Source: Aquabacterium sp. (lineage in GTDB: Bacteria; Pseudomonadota; Gammaproteobacteria; Burkholderiales; Burkholderiaceae_C). From it: a stretch of DNA of 35,390 bases. The first letter of the stretch is position 1. Each line of letters begins with the position of its first letter. The notes beneath the pieces were generated by a model that worked only from the letters and a program-made list of their open reading frames with translations, ran no database searches and was not told where the DNA came from. Position numbers and translations under genes: made by a program. Below, in pieces: positions 25,888 through 34,473 of the stretch. The DNA is taken from the NCBI GenBank assembly GCA_023150345.1, contig JAKLLB010000041.1:1-35390 (forward strand), read 5' to 3'.

Positions 25888-26643
25888 TCAAGCCTCAGCC
25901 GCGCCGTCGGCCAGCGGCCAGTCCACGTCGGTGCCCAGCGCCTGCACGGCCTGCAACCAGCGGCTCTCGATGCGCGCGTCGACGGTACCGGCGTCGCTCT
26001 CGATCAGGCAGCCACCGCGTGCGATGGTGGGCTGGCCCACCAGACGCGCACCCCGTGCGGCCAGCAGCTCGCCGGCGCCCTGGGCGATCATCGGCTGGTC
26101 GTCCGGATGAACGTACACGGTGATCTGCTTTGCGCTCATCAGCACGGCGTTGATCGCGTCATGTGCAACCTGCACCACCAGTTCGGCACGGGTGGCCAGT
26201 TCGCTGCGCACGATCTGCCGGGCCAGTTGCGTGGCGATGCGTGCCACGCTGGCGGCCATGTGCTGCTCCAGGGCGCCCATCTCGCGGTCGAACCCTTGCA
26301 CGACCTGACCGACCTGGGCCGCCATCTGCTGCGCGAAGCTTTGCTTGAAGCTCTCCAGCGCCACCAACCCGTCGCGATAGCCGTCGCGGTAGCCTTCCTG
26401 CCGGGCGGCGGCCACAAGTGCCTGCACCTGATCGGGCGGCGGCTCGGTCGGTGCCTCGGGTTGCGGCCGGGTTATGCCCGGTGGCACTGCATTGGCGTCG
26501 ACGCCCTCGCCGAACGTGGTGGGCGTCCAGCTCGCGAAGCCTTGCAGTTCCTCGCGCGGTATGAAGCGCGTATACGAGTTGCCGGCGCGCGAGTTCGGCG
26601 GTGGCGGCACCTGCCGCGGGCCCGTCGGCTTAGACGAACTCAT
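25888..26643 (-). CDS. fliH: FliH, flagellar ATPase regulator
   Basis: The 251-residue protein regulates FliI and brings it to the export gate. It has a Pro/Ser-rich N-terminus with FIPREELQGFASWTP, a central helical region beginning with QVQALVAAARQEGYRDGYRDGL, and a C-terminal domain with VHPDDQPMIAQGAGELLAAR and GGCLIESDAGTVDARIESRW, typical of FliH. It overlaps fliG by 14 bases. Its usual partner gene fliI is displaced by the two-gene insertion directly downstream. Confidence 0.96.
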   Translation of the reverse strand: MSSSKPTGPRQVPPPPNSRAGNSYTRFIPREELQGFASWTPTTFGEGVDANAVPPGITRPQPEAPTEPPPDQVQALVAAARQEGYRDGYRDGLVALESFKQSFAQQMAAQVGQVVQGFDREMGALEQHMAASVARIATQLARQIVRSELATRAELVVQVAHDAINAVLMSAKQITVYVHPDDQPMIAQGAGELLAARGARLVGQPTIARGGCLIESDAGTVDARIESRWLQAVQALGTDVDWPLADGAAEA

Positions 26644-27625
26644 CGGCGCCTCCGCTGGCGATCACGATCTGTCCTTCGTCGACCAGGCGGCGCACGGTCT
26701 TGAGCATTTCCTTCTGCTCGGCCTCGACCTCGGACACGCGCACCGGGCCGCGCGACTCCAGGTCTTCGCGCAGCGTCTCGGCTGCGCGGGTGGACATGTT
26801 GCGGAACACCTTTTCGCGCAGTTCGGGCGTAGCGCCCTTGAGCGCAATGACCAGCGACTCGCTTTGCACCTCCTTGAGCAACGCCTGGATGCCCTTGTCG
26901 TCGAGCTTGTTCAGGTCGTCGAAGGTGAACATGTTGTCCATGATGCGCTGGGCCAGGTCGTTGTCGGCCTCGCGGATGAAGTCGAGCACTGCGGTCTCGA
27001 CCGAGCCGCCCAGCAAGTTGATGATCTCCGCCGCGGTCTTGACGCCGCCCAACGACGCCTTCTTCAGCTTGTCGCCACCGGCGAGCACCTTGCTCATCAC
27101 CTCGTTCAGATCCTTCAATGCCGATGGCTGGATGCCATCGAGCGTTGCGATGCGCACCATCACTTCGTTGCGCTGACGCTCGCTGAAGGCCTTGATGATG
27201 GCGCTGCTCTGGTCGAAGTCCAGGTGCACCAGGATGGCCGCGACGATCTGCGGGTGCTCGTTGCGCAGCAGCTCGGCCACGCTGCCGGCATCCATCCACT
27301 TCAGGCTTTCGATGCCGGTGATGTCGCTGCCCTGCAGGATGCGGTCGATCAGCAGGTTGGCCTTGTCGTCGCCCAGAGCCTTCTTCAACACCGCCTTGAC
27401 GTACTCGTCGGTATCGGCCACCAGCATGTGCTGCTGCGAGGCCATGTCGGAGAACTTGTCCAGAACGCCTTCGAGCTTGTCCTTGGAGACGACCTTGAGC
27501 TTCGCGATGGTCTCGCCCAGGCGCTGCACTTCCTTGGGCGACAGGTGCTTGAAGACCTCGCTGGCTTCTTCTTCGCCCAGCGACATCAGCAAGATGGCCG
27601 CGTTCTCGAGACCCTGGTCGTCCAT
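26630..27625 (-). CDS. fliG: FliG, flagellar motor switch protein
   Basis: The 331-residue rotor protein contacts FliF at its N-terminus and the stator at its C-terminus. The start GLENAAILLMSLGEEEASEVF is typical. The EHPQ motif lies in LRNEHPQIVAAILVHLD, and the torque helix has its charged residues in REKVFRNMSTRAAETLREDL and SRGPVRVSEVE. Length equals the family's. It is 17 bases after fliF and overlaps fliH. Confidence 0.98.
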   Translation of the reverse strand: MDDQGLENAAILLMSLGEEEASEVFKHLSPKEVQRLGETIAKLKVVSKDKLEGVLDKFSDMASQQHMLVADTDEYVKAVLKKALGDDKANLLIDRILQGSDITGIESLKWMDAGSVAELLRNEHPQIVAAILVHLDFDQSSAIIKAFSERQRNEVMVRIATLDGIQPSALKDLNEVMSKVLAGGDKLKKASLGGVKTAAEIINLLGGSVETAVLDFIREADNDLAQRIMDNMFTFDDLNKLDDKGIQALLKEVQSESLVIALKGATPELREKVFRNMSTRAAETLREDLESRGPVRVSEVEAEQKEMLKTVRRLVDEGQIVIASGGADEFV

Positions 27626-27642
27626 CTCGGTTTACTCCAACC

Positions 27643-29331
27643 TCAGGCCACTTCGCCGGAGACCCAGCCGCGCACGATGTTGGCCACCGCGGCCGGGTTC
27701 TGGCGTGCCAGGCCGCGTGCTCCCTCGAGCTGCTGCTGGGCCTTGGCGGGCTCGACGGGCACGGTGGGCAGCACCTCGACGGGCGCAGGCAGCTTCTCGG
27801 TATCGCCGACCACCGCATCGAGCTTCGGCTGCGCGGGCGGTGGCTGGATGCGCTTGAGTGCCGGACGGATGGCGCCGAACACGAGCATCAGCGCCACGAG
27901 AGTGGCTCCGACGGGCACGGCGCCGGCACGCACCAGGTCGGTCACCCAGGGTTGCTGCCACAGCGGCACATCCTCGGGCTTGGCCGGTGCCTCGACGCGG
28001 AACGGGATGTTCACCACGCGCACCGAGTCACCGCGGTCCTTGCTGTAGCCGATGCTCTCCTGTACCAGGGCCGTCAGCTTGTCGAGCTCTTCGGCAGACA
28101 GCGGCGTGGTCGTGATCTTGCCCTTGGCATCGGTGGTGCTGCGGTGGTTCACCAGTACCGCCGCGTTCAGCCGCTTGACCGTGCCCATCGCCTGGCGGCG
28201 CATGCTCACGGTCTTGTCGACCTCGTAGTTGACGGTGTTCTCCTTGCGCGCGCCGCCACCGGTGCCGCCGGGCTGGGCGGCCTGCAGCGGCGCGGCGCCG
28301 TTGGCCTGCAGCGGAGCCGTGGCGGGCTGGCCCGGCTGGTTGCTGGCGGCACCGGGAACACCCGCTGGGGCGTTGGTGGTGGCATTGGTGGCCTCGCTGC
28401 TGCGCTGGCTGCGCACCGTGGCCTCGCCGGTCTGGTTGGGCTTGTAGGCCTCGGAGGTCGACTCCAGCTGCGTGAAGTCGAGTTCTGCCGTCACCGTCGC
28501 GCGCAGGTTGTCACGCCCGAGGACCGGTTCCAGGATGGCGACCACGCGCTGGTGCAGGCCGGACTCCACCTGCTGCAGGTACTGCAGCTGCTGCGTGTCC
28601 AGGCCCTGGTGGTCGGCTTCGGGCGGGCTCGACAGCAGCGCGCCACTTTGGTCGACCACGCTGACGGCCTTGACGGCGAGCTCCGGCACCGAGGACGAAA
28701 CCAGGTGCACGATGCCGGCAACCTGGGCACGCTCGAGCGTGCGGCCCGCGTGCAAGGTGACGAGCACCGAGGCGCTGGGCTTCTGCTGCTCGCGGAAGAA
28801 GCCGTTCTGCTGCGGCAGTGCCAGATGCACGCGCGCCGACTGCACGGCGGCGATCGACGCGATGGATCGCACCAACTCGCCTTCGAGCGCTCGCTGCAGG
28901 TTGGTGCGTTCCTGCAGTTGCGACTGCCCGAAGCGGGCGTTGTCCAGCAGCTCGAAGCCGGCGGTCGTGCCCTTGGGCAGCCCGGCCTGCGCGAGTTTCA
29001 GGCGCAACTCCGGCACCTGTGCGGCCGGTACCAGCAGCATCGTGCCGTCGCCCGCGGCCTTGTAGGGCACTTTCAATGCGGCCAGTTGCGTCATCACGGC
29101 GGCCGCGTCCTTGTCCGAGAGATTCGGGTACAGCGGCGCGAGGTTGCCGTTGCCGTTCCACAGCAGCAGTCCCACCAGCACGGCCGTCAGGCCGGCCATG
29201 CCCATGCCCAGCATCATGCGGGCTCGCAGCGGCATCAGCGCGAGGCGGCTGAGCGGCCCGCCGGCGGCCTCGGCGGCCGCGCGTTCTGCCGCGGCGTTGG
29301 TCGGCGTGATCGGTGTGACGTTCGCGTCCAT
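27643..29331 (-). CDS. fliF: FliF, flagellar MS-ring protein
   Basis: The 562-residue protein forms the MS ring. It has a first membrane helix (about 38-58, MLGMGMAGLTAVLVGLLLW), ring-building domains with PLYPNLSDKDAAAVMTQL, GFELLDNARFGQSQLQERTN and SARVHLALPQQNGFFREQQ (each consecutive), a Gln/Ala/Pro-rich loop and a second membrane helix near 465-485. The C-terminal ARGLARQNPAAVANIVRGWV binds FliG. The ATG at 29331 excludes 11 residues of upstream frame. It heads the fliF-K transcript, divergent to fliE. Confidence 0.97.
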   Translation of the reverse strand: MDANVTPITPTNAAAERAAAEAAGGPLSRLALMPLRARMMLGMGMAGLTAVLVGLLLWNGNGNLAPLYPNLSDKDAAAVMTQLAALKVPYKAAGDGTMLLVPAAQVPELRLKLAQAGLPKGTTAGFELLDNARFGQSQLQERTNLQRALEGELVRSIASIAAVQSARVHLALPQQNGFFREQQKPSASVLVTLHAGRTLERAQVAGIVHLVSSSVPELAVKAVSVVDQSGALLSSPPEADHQGLDTQQLQYLQQVESGLHQRVVAILEPVLGRDNLRATVTAELDFTQLESTSEAYKPNQTGEATVRSQRSSEATNATTNAPAGVPGAASNQPGQPATAPLQANGAAPLQAAQPGGTGGGARKENTVNYEVDKTVSMRRQAMGTVKRLNAAVLVNHRSTTDAKGKITTTPLSAEELDKLTALVQESIGYSKDRGDSVRVVNIPFRVEAPAKPEDVPLWQQPWVTDLVRAGAVPVGATLVALMLVFGAIRPALKRIQPPPAQPKLDAVVGDTEKLPAPVEVLPTVPVEPAKAQQQLEGARGLARQNPAAVANIVRGWVSGEVA

Positions 29332-29527
29332 GGGTCGGGGCTGGGTGTCCGGGGCTGGCCGCACATGGGCCCGCCGCTACGGGGAATGACGCAGATTGTT
29401 GGGTACCTGGGCCGCGAACCATGTGGTGAACAGCCTGCATTTCGGGCTTCAGTTCCCGCCATCGACGCCGAGGGGGCTTCCCTACAGTGTGGGCTGTCGA
29501 CAACCGCCGGACGCCGGGGTGCCCGCC
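29332..29527. other. Divergent fliF/fliE promoter region
   Basis: This 196-base region must hold promoters for fliF (minus) and fliE (plus). I find no sigma-28 box. A GG-N10-GC arrangement near 29360 fits sigma-54 only in its four core bases. Activator binding, for example by FlhDC or FleQ, cannot be judged from the sequence. Confidence 0.5.
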
Positions 29528-29881
29528 ATGGATCTCAAGCTCAAGCCCTTTGACTTCGCGCAGGCGGTGGCGCGCGCCGGTCTGCGCACCGATGGCACGC
29601 CACTGGCTGGCGCCGCGGCGGCGCGCGGCAGCGCGGCGGCATCGGGTGCGGCTGCGCCGGCCAGCTTCCAGTCGGCCATGACGCAGGCGTTGCGTGAGGT
29701 GAGCAATGCGCAGAACGACGCCAGCGCGCTGCAGCGCGAGTTCCAGCTCGGCAACTCCTCGGTGAGCCTCGAGGAAACCATGATCGCGTCGGAGAAGGCC
29801 CGCCTGGGCTTCACGGCCGCCGTGTCGGTGCGCAACCGGCTGGTGCAGGCCTACTCCGAGATCATGAACATGCAGGTGTGA
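29528..29881 (+). CDS. fliE: FliE, MS-ring/rod junction protein
   Basis: The 117-residue protein connects the MS ring and rod and is the first exported substrate. After an Ala-rich N-terminus it has ASFQSAMTQALREVSNAQND, LQREFQLGNSSVSLEETMIA and the ending AVSVRNRLVQAYSEIMNMQV, all typical of FliE. The ATG at 29528 is chosen because the upstream open frame is unlike the family. It is the only basal-body gene on the plus strand and its stop faces the PilZ gene. Confidence 0.97.
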   Translation: MDLKLKPFDFAQAVARAGLRTDGTPLAGAAAARGSAAASGAAAPASFQSAMTQALREVSNAQNDASALQREFQLGNSSVSLEETMIASEKARLGFTAAVSVRNRLVQAYSEIMNMQV

Positions 29882-29921
29882 GCAACGCCGCGGCAGCGGG
29901 TAGCGCCGCGCCGCTATCGAC

Positions 29922-30686
29922 TCAACCCAGCGACATCATTCGACGCCGCTTCTGCGTGTGGTCGATGTAGCGCTGCAGCGCGCGCTCGCTGGCCGGGTCC
30001 AGCCGGACGAGCTCGCAGCCCAGGCGTGCGCCATGGGCGTTGGGCAGTATGGCCGAGATGTGGTGCACATGCAGGGTCGTTTCGAAGCGGGTGTCGGCAT
30101 CGAGTTCCAGGCGCACGCCGTGCAGCGTGAGGCCGGGCTCGAGCGGCGGCATGTCGTCGGGCATGAGCAGTGCGCAACCGCCGATGCTGACGTCGATGAC
30201 CCGCAGCGTGAGCTGGATGTCGGGCAGCGCCGGGTGGCGCAGCATGGCCACGGGTGAGTGGCGCTCGAGCGTACGCACGCGATAGGCCTGCCGCCGCTGG
30301 AAGCGGTATACGGCACGTGGCATGGCTGCTTGCAGCGCACAGCTGTGCGAGCCATGCACCAGCATGAGCTGGTTCAGGTCGAACTGCAGCTTCACCGCGT
30401 CGAGATAGCTCACGGCGGTGACCTCGTCGGATTCGATGAGTCCCTGCAACTGCGGCGTCTGGGCCTCGACCTGCAGCGCCAGGCGGCCCGAGGCGCTGTC
30501 GACGGTCCAGATGGTGGTCGTCAGGCTGCCACCCTCAGGTGAACTGAGGTGTACCGGATTCGCCCCGTCCATCACCTGGCGCATCAGCATCGCGATCTCG
30601 CGCGGCGACTCGATGCGAAACGCGGAGAACGGATCGAGCCCGTCGCTGTCGTGCAGCGGCGCTGGCTGGGTGTCCATGAACGACAT
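29922..30686 (-). CDS. YcgR-type PilZ protein, flagellar brake
   Basis: The 254-residue cytoplasmic protein has an N-terminal YcgR domain (about 20-125, with FRIESPREIAMLMRQVMDG) and a C-terminal PilZ domain. The c-di-GMP motifs are complete: an RxxxR site at Arg132/Arg136 in FQRRQAYRVR and D165-x-S167-x-x-G170 in DVSIGG. YcgR proteins bind c-di-GMP and act on the switch or stator to slow swimming. The ATG at 30686 has GAGG about 8 bases upstream; an ATG at 30677 is possible. It is last in the fliS-fliT-pilZ group, so the brake is made together with filament genes. Confidence 0.93.
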   Translation of the reverse strand: MSFMDTQPAPLHDSDGLDPFSAFRIESPREIAMLMRQVMDGANPVHLSSPEGGSLTTTIWTVDSASGRLALQVEAQTPQLQGLIESDEVTAVSYLDAVKLQFDLNQLMLVHGSHSCALQAAMPRAVYRFQRRQAYRVRTLERHSPVAMLRHPALPDIQLTLRVIDVSIGGCALLMPDDMPPLEPGLTLHGVRLELDADTRFETTLHVHHISAILPNAHGARLGCELVRLDPASERALQRYIDHTQKRRRMMSLG

Positions 30687-30742
30687 GGCGTGGCCCTCGG
30701 GGATGGGTGGCGCGGGCGTTGCTGCCTATCGTACTGCGCCTG

Positions 30743-31042
30743 TCAGTGCAATGTCTTGGGTTTGCCCGCCATCATGTGGTCCAGGTCCTCGAGCCATGGC
30801 TCGGCCAGGTGGCGGATCTCGGCGTCGTTGACCAGGATGCGCTTCATGATGCGCGACTTGAGCTGGCTCTCCTCCACGCTGAGCGCGTTGCCGCGGGCCG
30901 CGTTCTTGAGCTGGCTGATCAGCAGCACGCAGGCGCCTTCGAGCTTGATCACGTGTTCCCAATTGCCGGCACGGGCGGCGTCGAGCATGTCGGCGCTGGC
31001 CTTCTCGATGGCCTCGTAGTATGTCAGGAGGTTGGTGCTCAT
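30743..31042 (-). CDS. fliT: FliT, flagellar chaperone
   Basis: The 99-residue helical protein matches FliT, the FliD chaperone that also keeps export timing: MSTNLLTYYEAIEKASADML, then NWEHVIKLEGACVLLISQLK and RILVNDAEIRHLAEPWLEDL. I chose the ATG at 31042 over one at 31051. It follows fliS by 33 bases, the standard fliDST order. The family is weakly conserved, so order adds to the call. Confidence 0.88.
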   Translation of the reverse strand: MSTNLLTYYEAIEKASADMLDAARAGNWEHVIKLEGACVLLISQLKNAARGNALSVEESQLKSRIMKRILVNDAEIRHLAEPWLEDLDHMMAGKPKTLH

Positions 31043-31075
31043 GGTGTGCATACCGTGTTGCTGCCGAGGAGGTCT

Positions 31076-31507
31076 TCAGTTGCGGGTTGCGGCCTGCGGC
31101 CCGATGGCGACCCAGGCGTCGCGCAGCGGCGCCACCAGTCGCGCACACTCGTCCAGGATGCGTTCGTCGTTGCTGAGGTTCGCCTGCGTCAGCCGGATGC
31201 CGATGTAGGCATAGAGGTCGGCCAGATCAGCTGCGAGGCGCCCACCGCCGACCGGATCGAGCGCGGCCTTCAGGCCTTCTTCGACAATACGGGCCGCGTG
31301 CCCGATGGCCTGCCCCTTGGTGGCCACGTCCCCCGAGCGCAGGGCGCCGCGGGCTCGCGCAATGTCCGCGAAATAGCCCTCGAACAGCAGTTCGATCAGG
31401 CGGTGCGCCGAGGCGTCGGCCACGACGGTCTGCACGCCCACCTGCTGGTACGCACCTGCAAAGCGCTGGGTGCGTGGCGTGGAAGAGGCTACGGCTGCGA
31501 ATGACAT
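31076..31507 (-). CDS. fliS: FliS, flagellin export chaperone
   Basis: The 143-residue chaperone binds the flagellin C-terminus to prevent early polymerisation. Typical segments are FAGAYQQVGVQTVVADASAH, RLIELLFEGYFADIARARGA and LADLYAYIGIRLTQANLSND. Its size is normal for FliS. The ATG at 31507 has no strong ribosome site (a C-rich stretch precedes it). It has its own sigma-28 promoter, so fliS, fliT and the PilZ gene form a unit apart from fliD. Confidence 0.96.
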   Translation of the reverse strand: MSFAAVASSTPRTQRFAGAYQQVGVQTVVADASAHRLIELLFEGYFADIARARGALRSGDVATKGQAIGHAARIVEEGLKAALDPVGGGRLAADLADLYAYIGIRLTQANLSNDERILDECARLVAPLRDAWVAIGPQAATRN

Positions 31508-31791
31508 GGTGTGGAGGCGTTGGGGGTGAGTGCGAGGGGTGTATGAGGGTTATCGGAGCGCACCCCCGGCACTTGAGTCGGGACAGGCGGGGTTTGCACC
31601 GTGTTTCCTGTGTATCGACCTGGCCTGCGAGTGCTGGCTCCCGGGCGTGCCTGACACGCCGCAGCAATGGGAACGCGACTGAGGTGTCGACCCGGCGCGC
31701 TGGCGCGGCGCGGCGCAGGCACTGCATGGGGCAGCGGGCCGGGCGGCGGGCGCCGGGGTGTGGGTGGGACCGCGGCACTGCCGCGCCGCAC
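31508..31791. other. Intergenic region between fliD and fliS
   Basis: The 284 bases contain the fliS promoter at 31550-31577. Directly after the fliD stop is a hairpin (CGCGGC/GCCGCG, 31771-31785) without a T-run. The rest is GC-rich with no open reading frame that looks coding. Confidence 0.5.
31550..31577 (-). promoter_or_regulatory. Sigma-28 (FliA) promoter of fliS-fliT-pilZ
   Basis: On the minus strand CTCAAG (31572-31577) is followed after 14 bases by TCCGATAA (31550-31557), 7 of 8 to the -10 consensus. The flanks CTCAAGTGCC and CCGATAACCC are shared with the fliD promoter. The -10 box lies 43 bases before the fliS ATG. Confidence 0.7.
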
Positions 31792-33264
31792 TCAGCTGTC
31801 GCTGCTGCTGGTCTTGGCCAGCATGGCCATCTGCTGCGACACGTAGCTGCTCAGGCCGTTCAGAGAGGCCATCGACTGGTCGAGTGCCGTGTACTGGCGC
31901 CGCAACCGGGCCTCGACCTGCGCCAGGCGAACCTCGAGAACATCCTGGCTCTTGCCGTTGCGGTCGAGCTTGCTCTGAAGGCCGTCTTTGCGCGTCGTGA
32001 AGGTGCCGTCGATGCTCAGTGCGGCGTCGGCCATCTCCTTGTAGCGGCGGATGAAACCTGTGCTGCCGGTGTCAGCGCCATCGCCGGAGAACAGCTTCTC
32101 CAACTCCGGGAGGTTCACCAGCGCCGCATCGAGCTTCGTGCTGTCGACCGACAGCGTGCCATCCTTGGCCATCGTGACGCCCACCTGCGACAGCTGCGAC
32201 CAAGTGCCCGATGCCGTGCTGGCTTGGTTGAGCACCAGCCGCAACTGGTTCTGCAGGCTCACGGCCGACTGGTCGCCCTGCAAGGTGCCGCCCTTGCGGG
32301 TCTCGGCGTTGTAGGCCGTCTGGGTGCGCAGGTAGTTGTTGAGTTCGTTGTAGGCAGTGACGAACTCGTTGAGTCGGGTCTTGATGGTCTCGGTATCGGC
32401 CGCCACCGTCACATCCACTGCAGTGGTCGTGGGTTTGAGCAGCGTCATGCTCAGGCCGTCGACCACGTTGTCCAGCGTATTGGTGGCCGACTCCACATCG
32501 ATGCCGTTGATCTGCACCAGTGCGTTCGCAGCCGTCTGCTTGCGGGTGAGCTGCGATGCGCCGCCGCCCAGGTCGAACGAGAGTGTTGACAGGCCGGTGG
32601 CCGGGTCGCCATCGTCGAATGTTTCGGTGGCGGTGATGCGAAACGCGTTCTCTTCGCCGGTTTCCTTCGATCGGATCGACAGGCGCGCGCCGCTCGCATC
32701 GTTCACGATGCTGGCCACCACGCCGGCGTCGGATGCATTGATCTTGTCGCGGATCGCGGACAGACTGCTCTCGCCCTCGGCGATGTCGACCGTGATGGCC
32801 GTGGTGCCACTCTTGGCCGTGAACGGATCGCCGGGGTCGCCGGTCCAGGTACCCAGTTCGATGACGAGGCTGCCGATCCCCAGGTCGGCGCTGCTGTCGG
32901 CAAACGCGCTGCTGACCACGGTCTGGGCCGCAGCGAGGTTCTGCACGTTCACGCTGTAGCTGCCAGCGGTGCTGCCGGTGCTGGTGGTGACCTTGACCGC
33001 CGAGGTATCCGATACGCTGGCGGTGGTGCCGTCCCACAAGGTGAGCGAGGTCAGCGCGTTGGCCTTGTCGCGCATCGTCGAGAAGTAGCTCTGCAGCTTG
33101 CCGTACGTGCTGATTTGCGTGTTCAGGCTGGTCGCCTGCACCTTGAGCATGTCCAGCGGGCGTGACTCGATGGCCATCAACGACGTGATGATCGAGTTCA
33201 CGTCCAGCCCGCTGCCCAGGCCGGCCGAGCTGAGGTTGCCGACGGAGGAGATCGATGAGGTCAT
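31792..33264 (-). CDS. fliD: FliD, flagellar filament cap
   Basis: The 490-residue cap protein has the family N-terminus (SSAGLGSGLDVNSIITSLMA) with coiled-coil pairing (LDMLKVQATSLNTQISTYGK), a beta-rich middle, and a C-terminal coiled coil ending in LNGLSSYVSQQMAMLAKTSS. Both termini pack into the filament end where flagellin is added. Length is typical. It follows the flagellins and precedes fliS, with its own sigma-28 promoter and a hairpin ahead of it that isolates it from fliC. No flaG gene is present between flagellin and fliD. Confidence 0.97.
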   Translation of the reverse strand: MTSSISSVGNLSSAGLGSGLDVNSIITSLMAIESRPLDMLKVQATSLNTQISTYGKLQSYFSTMRDKANALTSLTLWDGTTASVSDTSAVKVTTSTGSTAGSYSVNVQNLAAAQTVVSSAFADSSADLGIGSLVIELGTWTGDPGDPFTAKSGTTAITVDIAEGESSLSAIRDKINASDAGVVASIVNDASGARLSIRSKETGEENAFRITATETFDDGDPATGLSTLSFDLGGGASQLTRKQTAANALVQINGIDVESATNTLDNVVDGLSMTLLKPTTTAVDVTVAADTETIKTRLNEFVTAYNELNNYLRTQTAYNAETRKGGTLQGDQSAVSLQNQLRLVLNQASTASGTWSQLSQVGVTMAKDGTLSVDSTKLDAALVNLPELEKLFSGDGADTGSTGFIRRYKEMADAALSIDGTFTTRKDGLQSKLDRNGKSQDVLEVRLAQVEARLRRQYTALDQSMASLNGLSSYVSQQMAMLAKTSSSDS

Positions 33265-33291
33265 GGCGTGGGGCCTTTCTACGCCTACGGG

Positions 33292-33320
33292 TTATCGGCT
33301 GGCGGCCGCGGGCACTTGAG
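33292..33320 (-). promoter_or_regulatory. Sigma-28 (FliA) promoter of fliD
   Basis: On the minus strand CTCAAG (33315-33320) is followed after 15 bases by a perfect GCCGATAA (33292-33299). The -10 box lies 28 bases before the fliD ATG, leaving a short leader with an AAAGG ribosome site. This is the best FliA match in the window. Confidence 0.8.
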
Positions 33321-33338
33321 GGGCGTGTGCAATGAAGC

Positions 33339-33366
33339 AGGGGCCATTCGTCGCCGAATGGCCCCT
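33339..33366 (-). terminator. Terminator hairpin after the second flagellin gene
   Basis: A perfect 12-base stem, AGGGGCCATTCG and CGAATGGCCCCT, with a 4-base loop starts 27 bases beyond the flagellin stop. On the minus strand it is followed by GCTTCATTGC, a poor T-run. Its position before the fliD promoter suggests termination or mRNA stabilisation. Confidence 0.65.
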
Positions 33367-33393
33367 GGGCACAGTCACTCTGGCGAAACGGGG

Positions 33394-34200
33394 TCAGCCT
33401 TGCAGCAGCTTGAGCACCTGCTGCGGCATGGCGTTGGCCTGGGCCACCATCGCATTGCCGGCCTGCTGCAGGATCTGCGCCCGCGACAGGTTGGCCGTTT
33501 CTGCTGCGAAGTCGGCGTCCATGATCCGGCCGCGTGCGGCCTGCTGGTTCTCGGCGCCGATCTGCAGGTTGGAGATGGCAAACGAGAAGCGGCTCATTGC
33601 GGCGCCGTAGGTGGCGCGATCGGTGTTGATCGTGTCGAGTTTGGTGTCGATGTCCGACAGCGCAGTATTCGCCGCACCTGCCGACAGCAGGTCGCCGGTC
33701 ACGGTCGTCACGGCGACGGTCGTCACGTCCAGCGTGTCACCGGCATTGGCACCGACCTGGAAGGTCTGCGTGCCGGCATCGGCATCGATGATGGCCAGAC
33801 CGTTGAACTTGGTCTGGGTGGCGATGCGTGTGACTTCGGACGACAGTTGCTGGAACTCCGCGTCGAGGTTGGCACGGTCACCGGCACCGTTGGAGCCGTT
33901 GATCGATTGCACCGCCAGTTCGCGCATGCGTTGCAACGCGTCGGTGATGGTGGCCAGCGCGCCTTCGGCCGTTTGTGCCAGCGAGATGCCGTCGTTCGCA
34001 TTGCGGATGGCGACGTTCATGCCGCGGATCTGGGCATTCATGCGCTCGGCGATGGCCAGCCCGGCGGCATCGTCCTTGGCCGAGTTGACGCGCAGGCCGG
34101 AGGACAGGCGCTGCATCGACGTCGACAGGGAAGTCTGCGACGTGTTCAGGTTGCGCTGCGCGTTGAGCGAGGCAACGTTGGTGTTGATGGTCTGCGGCAT
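33394..34200 (-). CDS. fliC: Flagellin, second copy (268 aa)
   Basis: The 268-residue protein has the flagellin N-terminal D0/D1 region (MPQTINTNVASLNAQRNLNT, LSSGLRVNSAKDDAAGLAIA) and the C-terminal region ending in NAMPQQVLKLLQG. The middle is only about 60 residues (with TQTFQVGANAGDTLDVTTV), so D2/D3 domains are nearly absent. It is highly similar to the neighbouring upstream flagellin; differences concentrate in the first 40 residues and the short centre. A GGAG site lies 9 bases before the ATG. It is exported by the fli system and guarded by FliS. Confidence 0.97.
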   Translation of the reverse strand: MPQTINTNVASLNAQRNLNTSQTSLSTSMQRLSSGLRVNSAKDDAAGLAIAERMNAQIRGMNVAIRNANDGISLAQTAEGALATITDALQRMRELAVQSINGSNGAGDRANLDAEFQQLSSEVTRIATQTKFNGLAIIDADAGTQTFQVGANAGDTLDVTTVAVTTVTGDLLSAGAANTALSDIDTKLDTINTDRATYGAAMSRFSFAISNLQIGAENQQAARGRIMDADFAAETANLSRAQILQQAGNAMVAQANAMPQQVLKLLQG

Positions 34201-34473
34201 GTTGGATCACTCCACGAGGGTCGATGACTTCCGCAAGAGCTTGCCGTGCCTGGCAATCCTTCCGGCCCCGCCACCACGCCTGTGATGACGACATGGTTGG
34301 ATTGTCGGCATGGGCGCGTGGCGCGATGCCCTGAAATGAGGCCCTAACCGGCCCTTGTTTCCGGCTGCCGTCGACCAAACGAAAACGCGCCGCCCCCGGT
34401 GTGGGGCGGCGCGTGGAGTGGCTTTCGCCTGCGGCTGTCGGGCGGCTTGGCCCGGCCGCCTCGCGTCAGGACC
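34201..34473. other. Intergenic region between the two flagellin genes
   Basis: The 273 bases contain the strong terminator of the first flagellin gene (34385-34414). A -10-like GCCGACAA on the minus strand (34302-34309) matches 7 of 8, but no -35 box lies at the right distance, so the promoter of this flagellin is unresolved. The rest shows nothing recognisable. Confidence 0.5.
34376..34414 (-). terminator. Intrinsic terminator of the first flagellin gene
   Basis: A perfect 12-base stem, ACGCGCCGCCCC and GGGGCGGCGCGT (34385-34396 and 34403-34414), with a 6-base loop, is followed on the minus strand by TTTTCGTTT. It lies 59 bases after the stop. This is a typical factor-independent terminator. 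Confidence 0.9.

Noticed and set aside
29355-29375. Sigma-54-like GG-N10-GC near 29360 in the fliE/fliF gap.
   Set aside because: Only the core bases match; the TTGC part is missing, and this spacing arises often by chance in GC-rich DNA.
34302-34309. GCCGACAA as -10 box of the second flagellin.
   Set aside because: No -35 at 14-15 bases; the nearest TTCAGG is 20 bases away, and the site is about 100 bases from the ATG.
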